This document shows, one piece after another, positions 43,674 to 51,707 of a stretch of DNA of 64,000 bases. Positions within the stretch are counted from its first letter, which is position 1. Each line of letters opens with the position of its first letter. Where the stretch lies: NCBI RefSeq assembly GCF_003315175.1, contig NZ_QNRQ01000004.1:62001-126000 (forward strand). Direction: 5' to 3'. A program made the position numbers and the translations under genes. This stretch comes from Eoetvoesiella caeni. GTDB lineage: Bacteria; Pseudomonadota; Gammaproteobacteria; Burkholderiales; Burkholderiaceae_B. The notes under the pieces were generated by a model. It saw nothing but the letters and a program-made list of their open reading frames with translations. It made no database searches and was not told the origin of the DNA.

Positions 43674-46216
43674 AGCCAAACAACGCCATGGCCGCGCACG
43701 GACAGGCGCTGCCCAATCCGCTGCCCCGGCCCGAAGGCGAAGAAGAACAACTGCGGCGCGTCTGGCGCCGCCCACGCGGCTGGCGCGCCGTCACGGTAGT
43801 CAACAACACCCACGTTGGCCTGCTGTACGTTGGAACCGCAATGCTGTTCTTTTTGCTTGCCGGTGTGCTGGCGCTGCTGATGCGGACTCAACTGGCCGTC
43901 CCGGACAACGGCCTGATCGGCCATGAGCTTTACAACCAGCTGTTCACCATGCATGGCACAGTAATGATGTTTCTTTTTGCTGTGCCGGCCGTTGAAGCAG
44001 TAGCAATGCTTATCCTGCCCAACATGCTGGGTGCGCGGGACTTGCCCTTTCCCCGCCTCTCCGCCTATTCCTACTGGGCCTACGCGGTGGGCGGCATCGT
44101 TTTCTTTTGCAGCATCTTCGCCGGGCTGGCGCCCGATGGGGGCTGGTTCATGTACCCACCGCTGACCAGCTCCGCCTATTCGCCGGCGCTCAATGCGGAC
44201 CTCTGGCTTCTGGGTATTGGCTTCATAGAAATATCCGCGATAGCGGGCGCCATCGAGCTGGCGACAGGCATCCTGCGCACCCGTGCGCCCGGCATGACGC
44301 TGGACAGAATGCCGATATTTGCGTGGGTAATGCTGGTGTTCTCGGGCATGGTGATTGTTGCCTTCCCGGCCGTCATCGTCGCCACCGCGCTGTTGGAACT
44401 GGAGCGTGCCTTCGGCATGCCGTTCTTTATTGCGGAAAAAGGCGGCGACCCATTGCTATGGCAGCACCTATTCTGGTTTTTCGGCCATCCCGAGGTCTAT
44501 ATTATTTTCTTGCCGGGTGCCGGCATGGTGTCGATGATCATTCCCGCCATGACCGGCCAACGACTGGTGGGCTATCGCCTGATTGTGCTGGCAGTCGTTG
44601 CAACCGGATTCCTGAGCTTTGGCCTTTGGGTGCACCATATGTTCGCCACCGGCATTCCGCGGCTGTCGCTCAGCTTTGCGTCGGCGGCAAGCATGGCGGT
44701 GTCCGTTCCGACAGGAATACAGGTCTTTGCCTGGCTTGCAACCATCGCGTCGGCCAGGCGGCTTCGGCCCCTGAAAACCCCTATGCTGTTTATTCTGGGG
44801 TTTTTCTTCATCTTTGTCCTGGGCGGGCTCACCGGCGTTATGGTGGCGGTGATTCCGTTCGACCTTCAGGCCCATGACACCTATTTCATCGTGGCCCATT
44901 TGCACTATGTGCTGTTCGGCGGCATGGTGTTTCCGCTGTTCGCGGCCTTTTATTACTGGGCACCGTTCGTAAGCTCGCGCGTGTTGTCCGACCGCCTTGG
45001 GCGCTGGACGTTCTGGTTGATGTTTCTTGGCTTTAATATCAGCTTCTTTCCCATGCATTTCACCGGATTGGCCGGAATGCCCAGGCGGGTATATACCTAT
45101 GCGGACAGCAGTGGATGGGGAGCGTTCAACATGATCTCTACGGTAGGCGCATACATGATCGCCGCCGGTGTGCTGGTATTTCTGTTCGATCTGGCGCGCA
45201 ACCTGCGTCCGGACAATAATAAAAATGCCGGTAATGTCTGGCAAGCCGGCACTCTTGAATGGCTGCCAAGCTGTAACTTCGGCCCTCGCAGCGTGCCGCT
45301 CGTGACCAGTCGCGAACCTCTTTGGGATCAAGCCAATTTGGCCGAGGACGTAAAAGCGGGGCGCTATTACCTGCCCAACGCACCTACCGGCCAACGCTCT
45401 TCGCTTATTACCAGCGCCATCGAAGCTCGGCCGGAATATCTGCTGGAGCTTCCCGGGCCAGGGTGGCCGCCTTTTGTTGCAGCGCTAGGCACAGCTGGTT
45501 TCTTCCTGCTGTTGACCTTCAAGATGCATGCCTTGGCAGCCGCCTGCGGCCTGCTGGCGCTGGCGATGATATGGCGCTGGCTGTGGGATGCCGATGCCAG
45601 GCCGGAGCGCCCGCATGTCAATATCGGCGGCGGCATATATGTACCGGTATCTTGCAGAGGCAGCGCGTCTCACTCGTGGTGGGCCATGATCATTCTTGTC
45701 ATGGTGTGCGCCAGCATCTTCGGCGCAATGACATTCGCATACTTGTTTCTGTGGATCACCTCGCCGCAAGTATGGCCCGAAGCCGCCCGGCTCCCCACTG
45801 CTGCATTGCCGATTATCTCGGCGTTCCTGTTTGCCTGCAGTAGTGCCATATTGGCGTGGATCGGGAGTCGTTTACGTCGGCCGGGCCAAAGCCTCCTGCG
45901 TGTGGGCCTGGCAATTTCCATGCTGATGCTGGCGGCCGGCATTGGCCTGGAAGCCTATGGCCAGTGGCAGACCGGCCTGCGGCCGCAAGACAGTGCATAC
46001 GCGGCAGGCGTCTATGCCGTGGTGGGGCTGCAGTGCGTATTGACCGCCGTCCTTGTCTATATGGGGATGTTTACGATTGCGCGCTCGCTGTGCGGAAGGC
46101 TGAGCGCCGTGCGGCGCGCCTGCTACGACAGCACGGCGATACTCTGGCACTACACGGTAGCCCAAGGCCTGGTCGCGCTTGGACTATTGCACGGTTTTGC
46201 CCGTCTAGCCGGGTGA
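43670..46216 (+). CDS. ctaD: Cytochrome c oxidase subunit I fused to subunit III
   Basis: 848 residues from GTG 43670, which overlaps the coxB stop as GTGA; ATG 43688 is an alternative. Subunit I ligands are all present: heme a His in TMHGTVMM (~95), CuB His and the cross-linked Tyr in FGHPEVYIIFLPGAG (~271-277), the CuB His pair in WVHHMFATG (~320) and the two hemes' His in HDTYFIVAHLHYVLFGG (~401-411). After about residue 585 a subunit III-like part with further helices begins (GPGWPPFVAALGT), ending near LWHYTVAQGL. It is the proton-pumping catalytic subunit reducing oxygen to water. No heme-A synthesis or CtaG gene is adjacent. Confidence 0.94.
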   Translation: MKPNNAMAAHGQALPNPLPRPEGEEEQLRRVWRRPRGWRAVTVVNNTHVGLLYVGTAMLFFLLAGVLALLMRTQLAVPDNGLIGHELYNQLFTMHGTVMMFLFAVPAVEAVAMLILPNMLGARDLPFPRLSAYSYWAYAVGGIVFFCSIFAGLAPDGGWFMYPPLTSSAYSPALNADLWLLGIGFIEISAIAGAIELATGILRTRAPGMTLDRMPIFAWVMLVFSGMVIVAFPAVIVATALLELERAFGMPFFIAEKGGDPLLWQHLFWFFGHPEVYIIFLPGAGMVSMIIPAMTGQRLVGYRLIVLAVVATGFLSFGLWVHHMFATGIPRLSLSFASAASMAVSVPTGIQVFAWLATIASARRLRPLKTPMLFILGFFFIFVLGGLTGVMVAVIPFDLQAHDTYFIVAHLHYVLFGGMVFPLFAAFYYWAPFVSSRVLSDRLGRWTFWLMFLGFNISFFPMHFTGLAGMPRRVYTYADSSGWGAFNMISTVGAYMIAAGVLVFLFDLARNLRPDNNKNAGNVWQAGTLEWLPSCNFGPRSVPLVTSREPLWDQANLAEDVKAGRYYLPNAPTGQRSSLITSAIEARPEYLLELPGPGWPPFVAALGTAGFFLLLTFKMHALAAACGLLALAMIWRWLWDADARPERPHVNIGGGIYVPVSCRGSASHSWWAMIILVMVCASIFGAMTFAYLFLWITSPQVWPEAARLPTAALPIISAFLFACSSAILAWIGSRLRRPGQSLLRVGLAISMLMLAAGIGLEAYGQWQTGLRPQDSAYAAGVYAVVGLQCVLTAVLVYMGMFTIARSLCGRLSAVRRACYDSTAILWHYTVAQGLVALGLLHGFARLAG

Positions 46217-46220
46217 TCGC

Positions 46221-46559
46221 ATGCGAACCGGCTTCTCGCGCACTTTCTTGTTTATGCTGGCCGGCCCGCTTATTTGGGCGGCGCACCTCTTGTTCATCTA
46301 CTCGGTACACGGAACAGTCTGCGCCCGGCCGGCTTGGCATGGCGCCTGGGCCGGAATACCGGCGCCGTTGGTTATTCTTGTTGCCGGCCTGCTGGCACTG
46401 GCAACGATGGCGGCCGTCTATCTGCGCCTGCACAAGCATATGCCGCGCGTCGCGACTGCACGCTTCATTCCGTGGCTTGCCGGCGCGCTCAATCTGCTCT
46501 CTGCCGTCGCCATCGTCTGGGAGTCCCTGGCTGTGCTGCTGGTGCCCGCCTGCGGATAG
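46221..46559 (+). CDS. Small membrane protein of the caa3 oxidase cluster
   Basis: 112 residues beginning 4 bases after ctaD. Three hydrophobic helices are visible, about 8-27, 46-67 and 82-107, and it contains GPLIWAAHLLFIYSVHGTVC. Small proteins of this kind often follow ctaD I/III fusions; a subunit IV-like or assembly role is plausible but not shown. I do not assign a family. Confidence 0.75.
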   Translation: MRTGFSRTFLFMLAGPLIWAAHLLFIYSVHGTVCARPAWHGAWAGIPAPLVILVAGLLALATMAAVYLRLHKHMPRVATARFIPWLAGALNLLSAVAIVWESLAVLLVPACG

Positions 46560-46753
46560 CCGCTGCACTGGCCGCGGTGGCAATTAACTCTACCGTCCTG
46601 GTCACCACCTACTGAACACGATCACGCAATTCGGTCACGCCTTCGCCAACGGCGCAATGATCGCAGCAAAACATTCGCCCGGCTTTCTCCAGCCCATGCC
46701 TGAACCGACGCAAGGACATCCTGGTATAAAGGCGGCTTACTTGGAATCACAGC

Positions 46754-47137
46754 ATGACACGCATAAATTGTGTACCGGTCCAGGAACTTAGCGGACCGCA
46801 TCTTATCGCCGAGTACCGCGAACTGCCCCGCGTTTTCGCGCTGGCGCAGAAGGCTGCGCAAAGGGGAAACATCCGGCAGCCGCCCGCGTATACCCTTGGG
46901 AAAGGCCATCTTTTGTTCTTCTATACGCGGCTGGGCTATCTTGCCCGCCGGCATGTTGAATTGGTGCACGAAATGAAGCGGCGCGGATACAAACCAACCT
47001 ACCAGGGCGTTCAGCGCACGGATTTCCCTTGCATTCCCGATGAGTATTGGAATGAGTGGCGCCCGACCGCACAAGCGCTGCAAATGAATCGCGCAAGAAT
47101 CGAAGAACGCAGCGGCAAACAACCCATCGAGCCGTAG
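46754..47137 (+). CDS. Pyrimidine dimer DNA glycosylase / T4 endonuclease V homologue
   Basis: 127 residues that align by eye along their length with phage T4 DenV: MTRINCVPVQEL at the start, then HLIAEYRELPRVF, LGKGHLLFFYTRLGYL, and RRGYKPTY. The catalytic Thr2 (Schiff-base nucleophile after Met removal), Glu23 and Arg22/Arg26 are conserved. DenV-type enzymes remove UV-induced cyclobutane pyrimidine dimers and nick the strand. The C-terminus is shorter than in T4 and lacks the WYKYYG tail. It stands alone with 190-base gaps on both sides; the ATG follows a weak ribosome site. Confidence 0.92.
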   Translation: MTRINCVPVQELSGPHLIAEYRELPRVFALAQKAAQRGNIRQPPAYTLGKGHLLFFYTRLGYLARRHVELVHEMKRRGYKPTYQGVQRTDFPCIPDEYWNEWRPTAQALQMNRARIEERSGKQPIEP

Positions 47138-47224
47138 AACCTGCAAATCCATGTGGCCGCAATCCCCGCCATTACCGCGACTTACGTTAGCCAGTTCTCA
47201 TTGACAGATTGAAACAAATTTTAT

Positions 47225-47239
47225 GTGTACACCGTACAC
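47225..47239. promoter_or_regulatory. Candidate operator GTGTAC-N3-GTACAC upstream of VOC gene
   Basis: A perfect inverted repeat with a 3-base spacer lies 87 bases before the VOC start, in the 188-base gap after the endonuclease V gene. Its size and symmetry resemble binding sites of TetR-type repressors (inference); no regulator gene is adjacent. Confidence 0.4.
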
Positions 47240-47325
47240 TCAGCCTTCCATAATTTCACACACGCACACCGCAGCACAGCGGTATTTGCGCTCGATTTCA
47301 CCCGCAGGGGCCATGGAGGAATGAA

Positions 47326-47811
47326 ATGATGAAGCCAGCAAAAAACACGATTTGCCTTTGGTATGACGGGACCGCCGAAGACGCCGCCCGCTTTTATGCC
47401 AAGACATTTCCCGATTCGTCCATCGACGCGGTACACCGCGCGCCGGGAGACTATCCGTCAGGCAAGCAAGGCGACGTCCTGACGGTTGAATTCACGGTGC
47501 TGGGAATCCCATGCCTGGGACTCAACGGCGGCCCCGCCTTCAAGCACAGCGAAGCCTTCTCGTTCCAGGTCTGCACGGAGGACCAGGAGGAAACCGATCG
47601 CTATTGGAATGCGATAGTCGGCAACGGCGGCCAGGAGAGCGACTGCGGCTGGTGCAAGGACAAATGGGGACTTTCGTGGCAGATCACGCCAAGGGTTTTG
47701 ACCGAGGCCTTCACTGGCGCAGATCGCGCCGCGGCCAAACGCGCGTTCGACGCCATGATGCAGATGAAGAAAATCGACGTCGCTGCGATCGAGGCAGCGC
47801 AGCGCGGCTAA
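47326..47811 (+). CDS. VOC family protein (PhnB-like)
   Basis: 161 residues; GGAGGA lies six bases before the ATG. It begins with the PhnB/3-demethylubiquinone-methyltransferase-like stretch ICLWYDGTAEDAARFYAKTFPDS, then GDVLTVEFTVLGIPCLGLNG, FSFQVCTEDQEETDRYWNAI and the C-terminal LSWQITPRVLTEAF. VOC proteins carry metal-dependent or binding functions; this branch has no settled role. A DUF899 gene follows after 186 bases. The pair is common in soil bacteria beside SRPBCC proteins, which are absent here. Confidence 0.9.
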   Translation: MMKPAKNTICLWYDGTAEDAARFYAKTFPDSSIDAVHRAPGDYPSGKQGDVLTVEFTVLGIPCLGLNGGPAFKHSEAFSFQVCTEDQEETDRYWNAIVGNGGQESDCGWCKDKWGLSWQITPRVLTEAFTGADRAAAKRAFDAMMQMKKIDVAAIEAAQRG

Positions 47812-47997
47812 GGGCCATAAAGCCTTCCACAAGCGGCGCAACGTTCAATCGCGACACAATTGTCACTCCCAGGGTTTGGGGATTTGGCGCTAAAACATGT
47901 GTACGACGATGAAGCAAGGGAATTTCGCAAGGCACAACCAGCGAAAGAAGGTTTAGCGGCGGAATACACCGGACATGCCAACTGAAGGAGCGCAACC

Positions 47998-48783
47998 ATG
48001 AACGATCTCAATACAGACAAGCAACTCACGATGAACACGCCGCCCGTGGTATCGCCCGAGGGGTGGCGGGCGGCGCACAGCCAGATGCTGGTGAAGGAAA
48101 AGGCCATGACGCGCGCCCGCGACGCCCTGGTCGCCGAACGGCGACGGATGCCGTGGATGGCTGCCGACAAGGCATATGAATTCATAGGGCCCGAGGGCAA
48201 GGTCAGCTTGCTCGACCTGTTCGAAGGCCGACGACAGTTGGTCGTGTATCGCGCCTTCTTCGAGCCCGGCGTGCACGGCTGGCCCGAGCATGCGTGCATC
48301 GGCTGCTCGCTGGGCGCCGACCAAGTCTCGAACCTTGCCCACCTGCATGCGCGCGACACAACGCTGGTGTATGCCTCCCGTGCCCCACAGGCCGACATCG
48401 CTCGCCTGAAGGCGCGAATGGGATGGCAGCATATTCCCTGGTATACGATCACGGACAGCTTCGACAAAGACTTCGGCATCGACGAGTGGCATGGCCACAA
48501 CGCCTTCATCCGCGACGGCAAGCAAGTATTCCGTACATACTTTATTAATGGCCGCGGTGACGAGGCAATGGGCACCGTCTGGAGCTATCTCGACATGACC
48601 GCGCTTGGGCGCCAGGAGCTATGGGAGGATTCGCCGGAGGGCTATCCGCAAAGCCCGCTGTACAAATGGTGGAACTGGAATGACAGCTACGTACCGGGTG
48701 CTCCGGTCGACCCAAAATGGGACGCGGTGTCTGAAGCCGGCGAAGCTGCTTTCCGCAACAAGAAAGCGGACGCCGCATCATGA
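47998..48783 (+). CDS. DUF899 (thioredoxin-like) family protein
   Basis: 261 residues. Characteristic phrases are VSPEGWRAAHSQMLVKEKA, RMPWMAADKAYEF, LLDLFEGRRQLVVYRAFFEP, HACIGCSLGADQV and GTVWSYLDMTALGRQELWED. The fold is predicted to be thioredoxin-like, and the CIGC pair occupies the active-site position. Function is not established. The stop overlaps the next start by ATGA. Confidence 0.9.
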   Translation: MNDLNTDKQLTMNTPPVVSPEGWRAAHSQMLVKEKAMTRARDALVAERRRMPWMAADKAYEFIGPEGKVSLLDLFEGRRQLVVYRAFFEPGVHGWPEHACIGCSLGADQVSNLAHLHARDTTLVYASRAPQADIARLKARMGWQHIPWYTITDSFDKDFGIDEWHGHNAFIRDGKQVFRTYFINGRGDEAMGTVWSYLDMTALGRQELWEDSPEGYPQSPLYKWWNWNDSYVPGAPVDPKWDAVSEAGEAAFRNKKADAAS

Positions 48784-49061
48784 CCGGCATCGTGAGCCAG
48801 ACCTGCGACAGCGCACCGCGCCAACAGCCCGGCGATAGCCGGGGCGCCCGCGCAGTCGCCCCCCGCCTCGCCAGTGCACTATATTTGGCCGCCACACCGA
48901 CCTTCGCGCTGATGGCGGTACTCACGGGCCTGAGCAACGACCCCTTAAGCCAGATCTGCTCCGGCGGCTCCGGTCCGCTGCCAAACGGAATGCTGGCGAT
49001 GTACCTGCTGATGAGCGTGTTTCATTCGCCCGCGTGGTTCAAGCTGCTGACTGGCCGCTGA
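48780..49061 (+). CDS. Small membrane-associated hypothetical protein
   Basis: 93 residues, coupled to the DUF899 gene by a 4-base ATGA overlap. After a polar N-terminus there are hydrophobic stretches about 30-48 (LASALYLAATPTFALMAVL) and 69-85 (GMLAMYLLMSVFHSPAW). It is a small integral membrane protein of unknown role, probably a partner of the DUF899 protein. A strong terminator follows. Confidence 0.75.
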   Translation: MTGIVSQTCDSAPRQQPGDSRGARAVAPRLASALYLAATPTFALMAVLTGLSNDPLSQICSGGSGPLPNGMLAMYLLMSVFHSPAWFKLLTGR

Positions 49062-49076
49062 GGCCCGCAAGACAAC

Positions 49077-49112
49077 AAAAACCCGCAGAGCATTTAGCTG
49101 TGCGGGTTTTTT
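49077..49112. terminator. Rho-independent terminator (bidirectional)
   Basis: AAAAACCCGCA (49077-49087) pairs with TGCGGGTTTTT (49101-49111) around a 13-base loop, with T-tracts on both strands. It ends the VOC-DUF899 unit on the plus strand and could also end transcription leaving tRNA-Ser on the minus strand. Confidence 0.85.
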
Positions 49113-49131
49113 GGTTTCCTGGATGTATTCT

Positions 49132-49222
49132 TGGCGGACAGAGGGGGATTCGAACCCCCGATACGCTATTCACGTATACACGCTTTCCAGGCGTGCGCCT
49201 TCAACCGCTCGGCCACCTGTCC
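49132..49222 (-). tRNA. tRNA-Ser (anticodon GGA)
   Basis: The minus strand starts GGACAGGTGGCCGAGCGGTT and folds with a long variable arm. The anticodon stem CACGC/GCGTG has the loop CTGGAAA (GGA at 34-36). The T-arm is GGGGG-TTCGAAT-CCCCC, the discriminator G, and the CCA is encoded at 49132-49134. Its 3' end faces the accessory block to the left. Confidence 0.95.
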
Positions 49223-49288
49223 TTTTCGCTTTTGTGCAAAGCGAAGTCCGCCATTCTAACAGAATTGGCTGGCTTTGGTTTTTGGCGG

Positions 49289-49918
49289 CTACTTTCCGCG
49301 CAGAAGCTGTGCGCCCATCATGCGCTCGACATAGCGGGCGATCATGTCTATTTCCAGGTTGACCGGTGTGCCGGCACGCAGGTTTTTCAAGGTGGTTACC
49401 TGTACGGTATGCGGAATCAGGTTGATGCGGATCTCGCAGCCGTCAGCCTGGTCGTCGACCTGATTGACGGTAAGGCTTACGCCATTGACGGTAATGGAAC
49501 CTTTGTAGGCCAGGTACTTGGCCAGTTTGGCCGGCACATGGATACGCAGGTCCCATGATTCGCCAACGGGTTCGAAGTGCGTGACCTTGCCCAGGCCGTC
49601 GACGTGGCCGGACACCAGGTGGCCATCCAGCGAGTCGCCCAGTTTCAGGGCGTGCTCGAGATTGACTTCGCCAGCGGTATCCAGGCCGGTGGTGAGGTTC
49701 AGGCTTTCGCGCGAGACGTCGACCTTGAAGGTGTTGCCCGAGAATTCGACCACAGTCATACAAGCGCCCTGGATGGCGATTGAGTCGCCCAGCCGGGTGG
49801 CGGCCAATGAAAAGCCCGGCGCCTGGATGGTAAGGCGCACGCCGGCCTCATCGCTGCCGCCCTGCAATGGCGAAACATCAACGACCTTTCCAACGGCGGC
49901 AACAATCCCAGTAAACAT
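49289..49918 (-). CDS. ribE: Riboflavin synthase alpha chain
   Basis: 209 residues with the two lumazine-binding repeats of riboflavin synthase: MFTGIVAAVGKV ... CMTVVEFSGNTFKVDVS in the first and GHLVSGHVDGLGKV ... VSLTVNQVDDQADGCEI in the second. It dismutates two 6,7-dimethyl-8-ribityllumazine molecules to riboflavin. It lies 130 bases downstream of ribD on the same strand. I see no FMN riboswitch in that gap. Confidence 0.96.
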   Translation of the reverse strand: MFTGIVAAVGKVVDVSPLQGGSDEAGVRLTIQAPGFSLAATRLGDSIAIQGACMTVVEFSGNTFKVDVSRESLNLTTGLDTAGEVNLEHALKLGDSLDGHLVSGHVDGLGKVTHFEPVGESWDLRIHVPAKLAKYLAYKGSITVNGVSLTVNQVDDQADGCEIRINLIPHTVQVTTLKNLRAGTPVNLEIDMIARYVERMMGAQLLRGK

Positions 49919-50048
49919 TATTCACTTTCCTTTTAACTATGGCAGACAACAAACATCGCCTGCCATCAATAAGTTACGCATTTCAGGCAAAGCCTGACAG
50001 CAGTGTAGAACCTGAAGCGCTGATGGCCGGCGTGTGTGCGGCCTGTGA

Positions 50049-51206
50049 TCAAGGGCCGCCAACTGCCTTCAGCAACTCCTGCCAGCGCGAGCCAAGCCGC
50101 GCCCGCAAACGCACATCAGCTCCCATGGCCAAGGTTTCGAAGAACTCGAAGCGCAAGGCTTGGTCTAGCGTTTCCATGGCTTGCAACTGGTACATGCCCA
50201 GCCCCTGACCCAGCACAATAGGTGCAAGATACACCAGCAACTCGTCGACGCAACCGGACTGAAGCAAAGCGCCGTTAAGCCGTGCCCCGCCTTCGACATG
50301 GACTTCATTGACCTCGTGCTGGCCCAGCCAGCGCATGACGGCCGGCAAATCGACGCCGCCATTGCGTCCGGGCATCACGACCACCTGTGCATTGAGCTGG
50401 GCCAAGCGCGCGGATTTTTCCGGGTTGTCGTTGCAGGTGAATATCCAGGTCTTGGAGCCGTCGAGCAAGCGCGCTTTTTCATCGATTTCCAGCCGGGTAT
50501 CGATAATTGCTTTGATGGGCTGGCGCGTAGTGGCAACATCCCGCACGCTTAATTGGGGGTTGTCGGCACGCACGGTACCCAGGCCACTTAACACTACGCA
50601 ACTGCGCGCACGCCAATGATGGCCGTCGGCCCGCGCCTGCGGGCCGGTAATCCATTGCGAGACGCCATTGCGCAAAGCCGTTTGGCCATCGAGCGACGCG
50701 GCGGATTTCAGCCAAAGCCACGGCGTACCGCGCGTCATGCGCGCAACAAAGCCGGGATTTACCGCAAGCGCCTGCTCGGTGCACACCGAAGTTGCCACCT
50801 GAATACCGGCCGCCCGCAGCCGCGCGATGCCCTGTCCTGCCACCAACGGGTTGGGGTCAGCCATGGCGACGACCACACGTGCCGGCGCGGCTTTGACCAG
50901 GGCGTCCGCACAAGGCGGCGTGCGGCCATGATGGCTGCATGGTTCCAGCGTGACATAAAAAGTTGCGCCTTTGACATCGAGCCCGCGCTCTTGCGCCTGG
51001 CGCAGCGCCATGACTTCGGCGTGAGGCCCGCCGGCCTGCTGCGTTACCCCCGAGGCCAGCAACTGGCCCTCTTTGACGATGAGGCAAGCAACGCGCGGAT
51101 TGGGCGCGGTAATGTAAAGCGACTGGTGGCTTAGCTCTATGGCCTGCATCATCCAGCGTTCATCGTCGGCTGCCGCAACGGAAATGGAGGAGCCCGCCTC
51201 GTTCAT
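50049..51206 (-). CDS. ribD: Bifunctional diaminohydroxyphosphoribosylaminopyrimidine deaminase / reductase
   Basis: 385 residues. The N-terminal zinc deaminase has HAEVMALRQAQE and CSHHGRTPPCADAL; the phrase SLYITAPNPRVACLIV is the usual substrate loop. The C-terminal NADPH reductase has LKSAASLDGQTAL, a dihydrofolate-reductase-like fold, and VHVEGGARLNGALLQSGCVDEL. It performs steps two and three of riboflavin synthesis. It starts 3 bases after the stop of nrdR. Confidence 0.95.
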   Translation of the reverse strand: MNEAGSSISVAAADDERWMMQAIELSHQSLYITAPNPRVACLIVKEGQLLASGVTQQAGGPHAEVMALRQAQERGLDVKGATFYVTLEPCSHHGRTPPCADALVKAAPARVVVAMADPNPLVAGQGIARLRAAGIQVATSVCTEQALAVNPGFVARMTRGTPWLWLKSAASLDGQTALRNGVSQWITGPQARADGHHWRARSCVVLSGLGTVRADNPQLSVRDVATTRQPIKAIIDTRLEIDEKARLLDGSKTWIFTCNDNPEKSARLAQLNAQVVVMPGRNGGVDLPAVMRWLGQHEVNEVHVEGGARLNGALLQSGCVDELLVYLAPIVLGQGLGMYQLQAMETLDQALRFEFFETLAMGADVRLRARLGSRWQELLKAVGGP

Positions 51207-51209
51207 GGT

Positions 51210-51686
51210 TCAGCCGCGCTTGGGCTTGGAGGCCGCCGGCACATTGATTTCGTCGATGGCCTTGACGAATTCGCCGATATCCTCAAAGCTTTTGTAGACC
51301 GAAGCAAAACGCACGTAAGCCACTTGGTCCAGCTTGCGCAGCTCGCCCATGACCAATTCGCCAAGATAGCCCGAGGGCACTTCCCGCAAACCGCTGATAA
51401 GCAGCTTTTCTTCAATGCGCGCCACGGCGGCGTCGACATGTTCGGTGCCCACCGGGCGTTTGCGCAGCGCCAGGTTCAGGCTGCCGCGCAGCTTGGCTTC
51501 GTCGAATTCGGCGCGCGTCCCGTTGCGCTTGACCACTGCCGGCATGGACAGCTCTGCCCGTTCGTACGTGGTAAAACGCCGGTCGCAGGCAGTACAGCGC
51601 CTGCGCCGGCGAATGGCGTCGCCCTCTTCAGAAACTCGCGAGTCGATGACTTGCGTGTCGACGTTGTTGCAGAACGGGCATTTCAT
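51210..51686 (-). CDS. nrdR: Transcriptional repressor NrdR
   Basis: 158 residues. The N-terminal zinc ribbon has CPFC and CTAC with [17 protein letters not shown] between, and TTYERAE follows. The central ATP-cone starts [16 protein letters not shown]. NrdR represses ribonucleotide reductase genes when dATP is bound. The order glyA-nrdR-ribD is a common arrangement in betaproteobacteria. The C-terminal KPKRG tail is variable. Confidence 0.96.
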   Translation of the reverse strand: MKCPFCNNVDTQVIDSRVSEEGDAIRRRRRCTACDRRFTTYERAELSMPAVVKRNGTRAEFDEAKLRGSLNLALRKRPVGTEHVDAAVARIEEKLLISGLREVPSGYLGELVMGELRKLDQVAYVRFASVYKSFEDIGEFVKAIDEINVPAASKPKRG

Positions 51687-51707
51687 GTGGGCTGCGGGCT
51701 GCCTGTT

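Noticed and set aside
44468-45394. 308-residue minus-strand frame inside ctaD
   Set aside because: Shadow of the oxidase subunit I gene; no recognisable protein features.
49919-50048. Possible FMN riboswitch between ribD and ribE
   Set aside because: The conserved RFN blocks could not be found on the minus strand; the gap is too short for the full element plus a switch.
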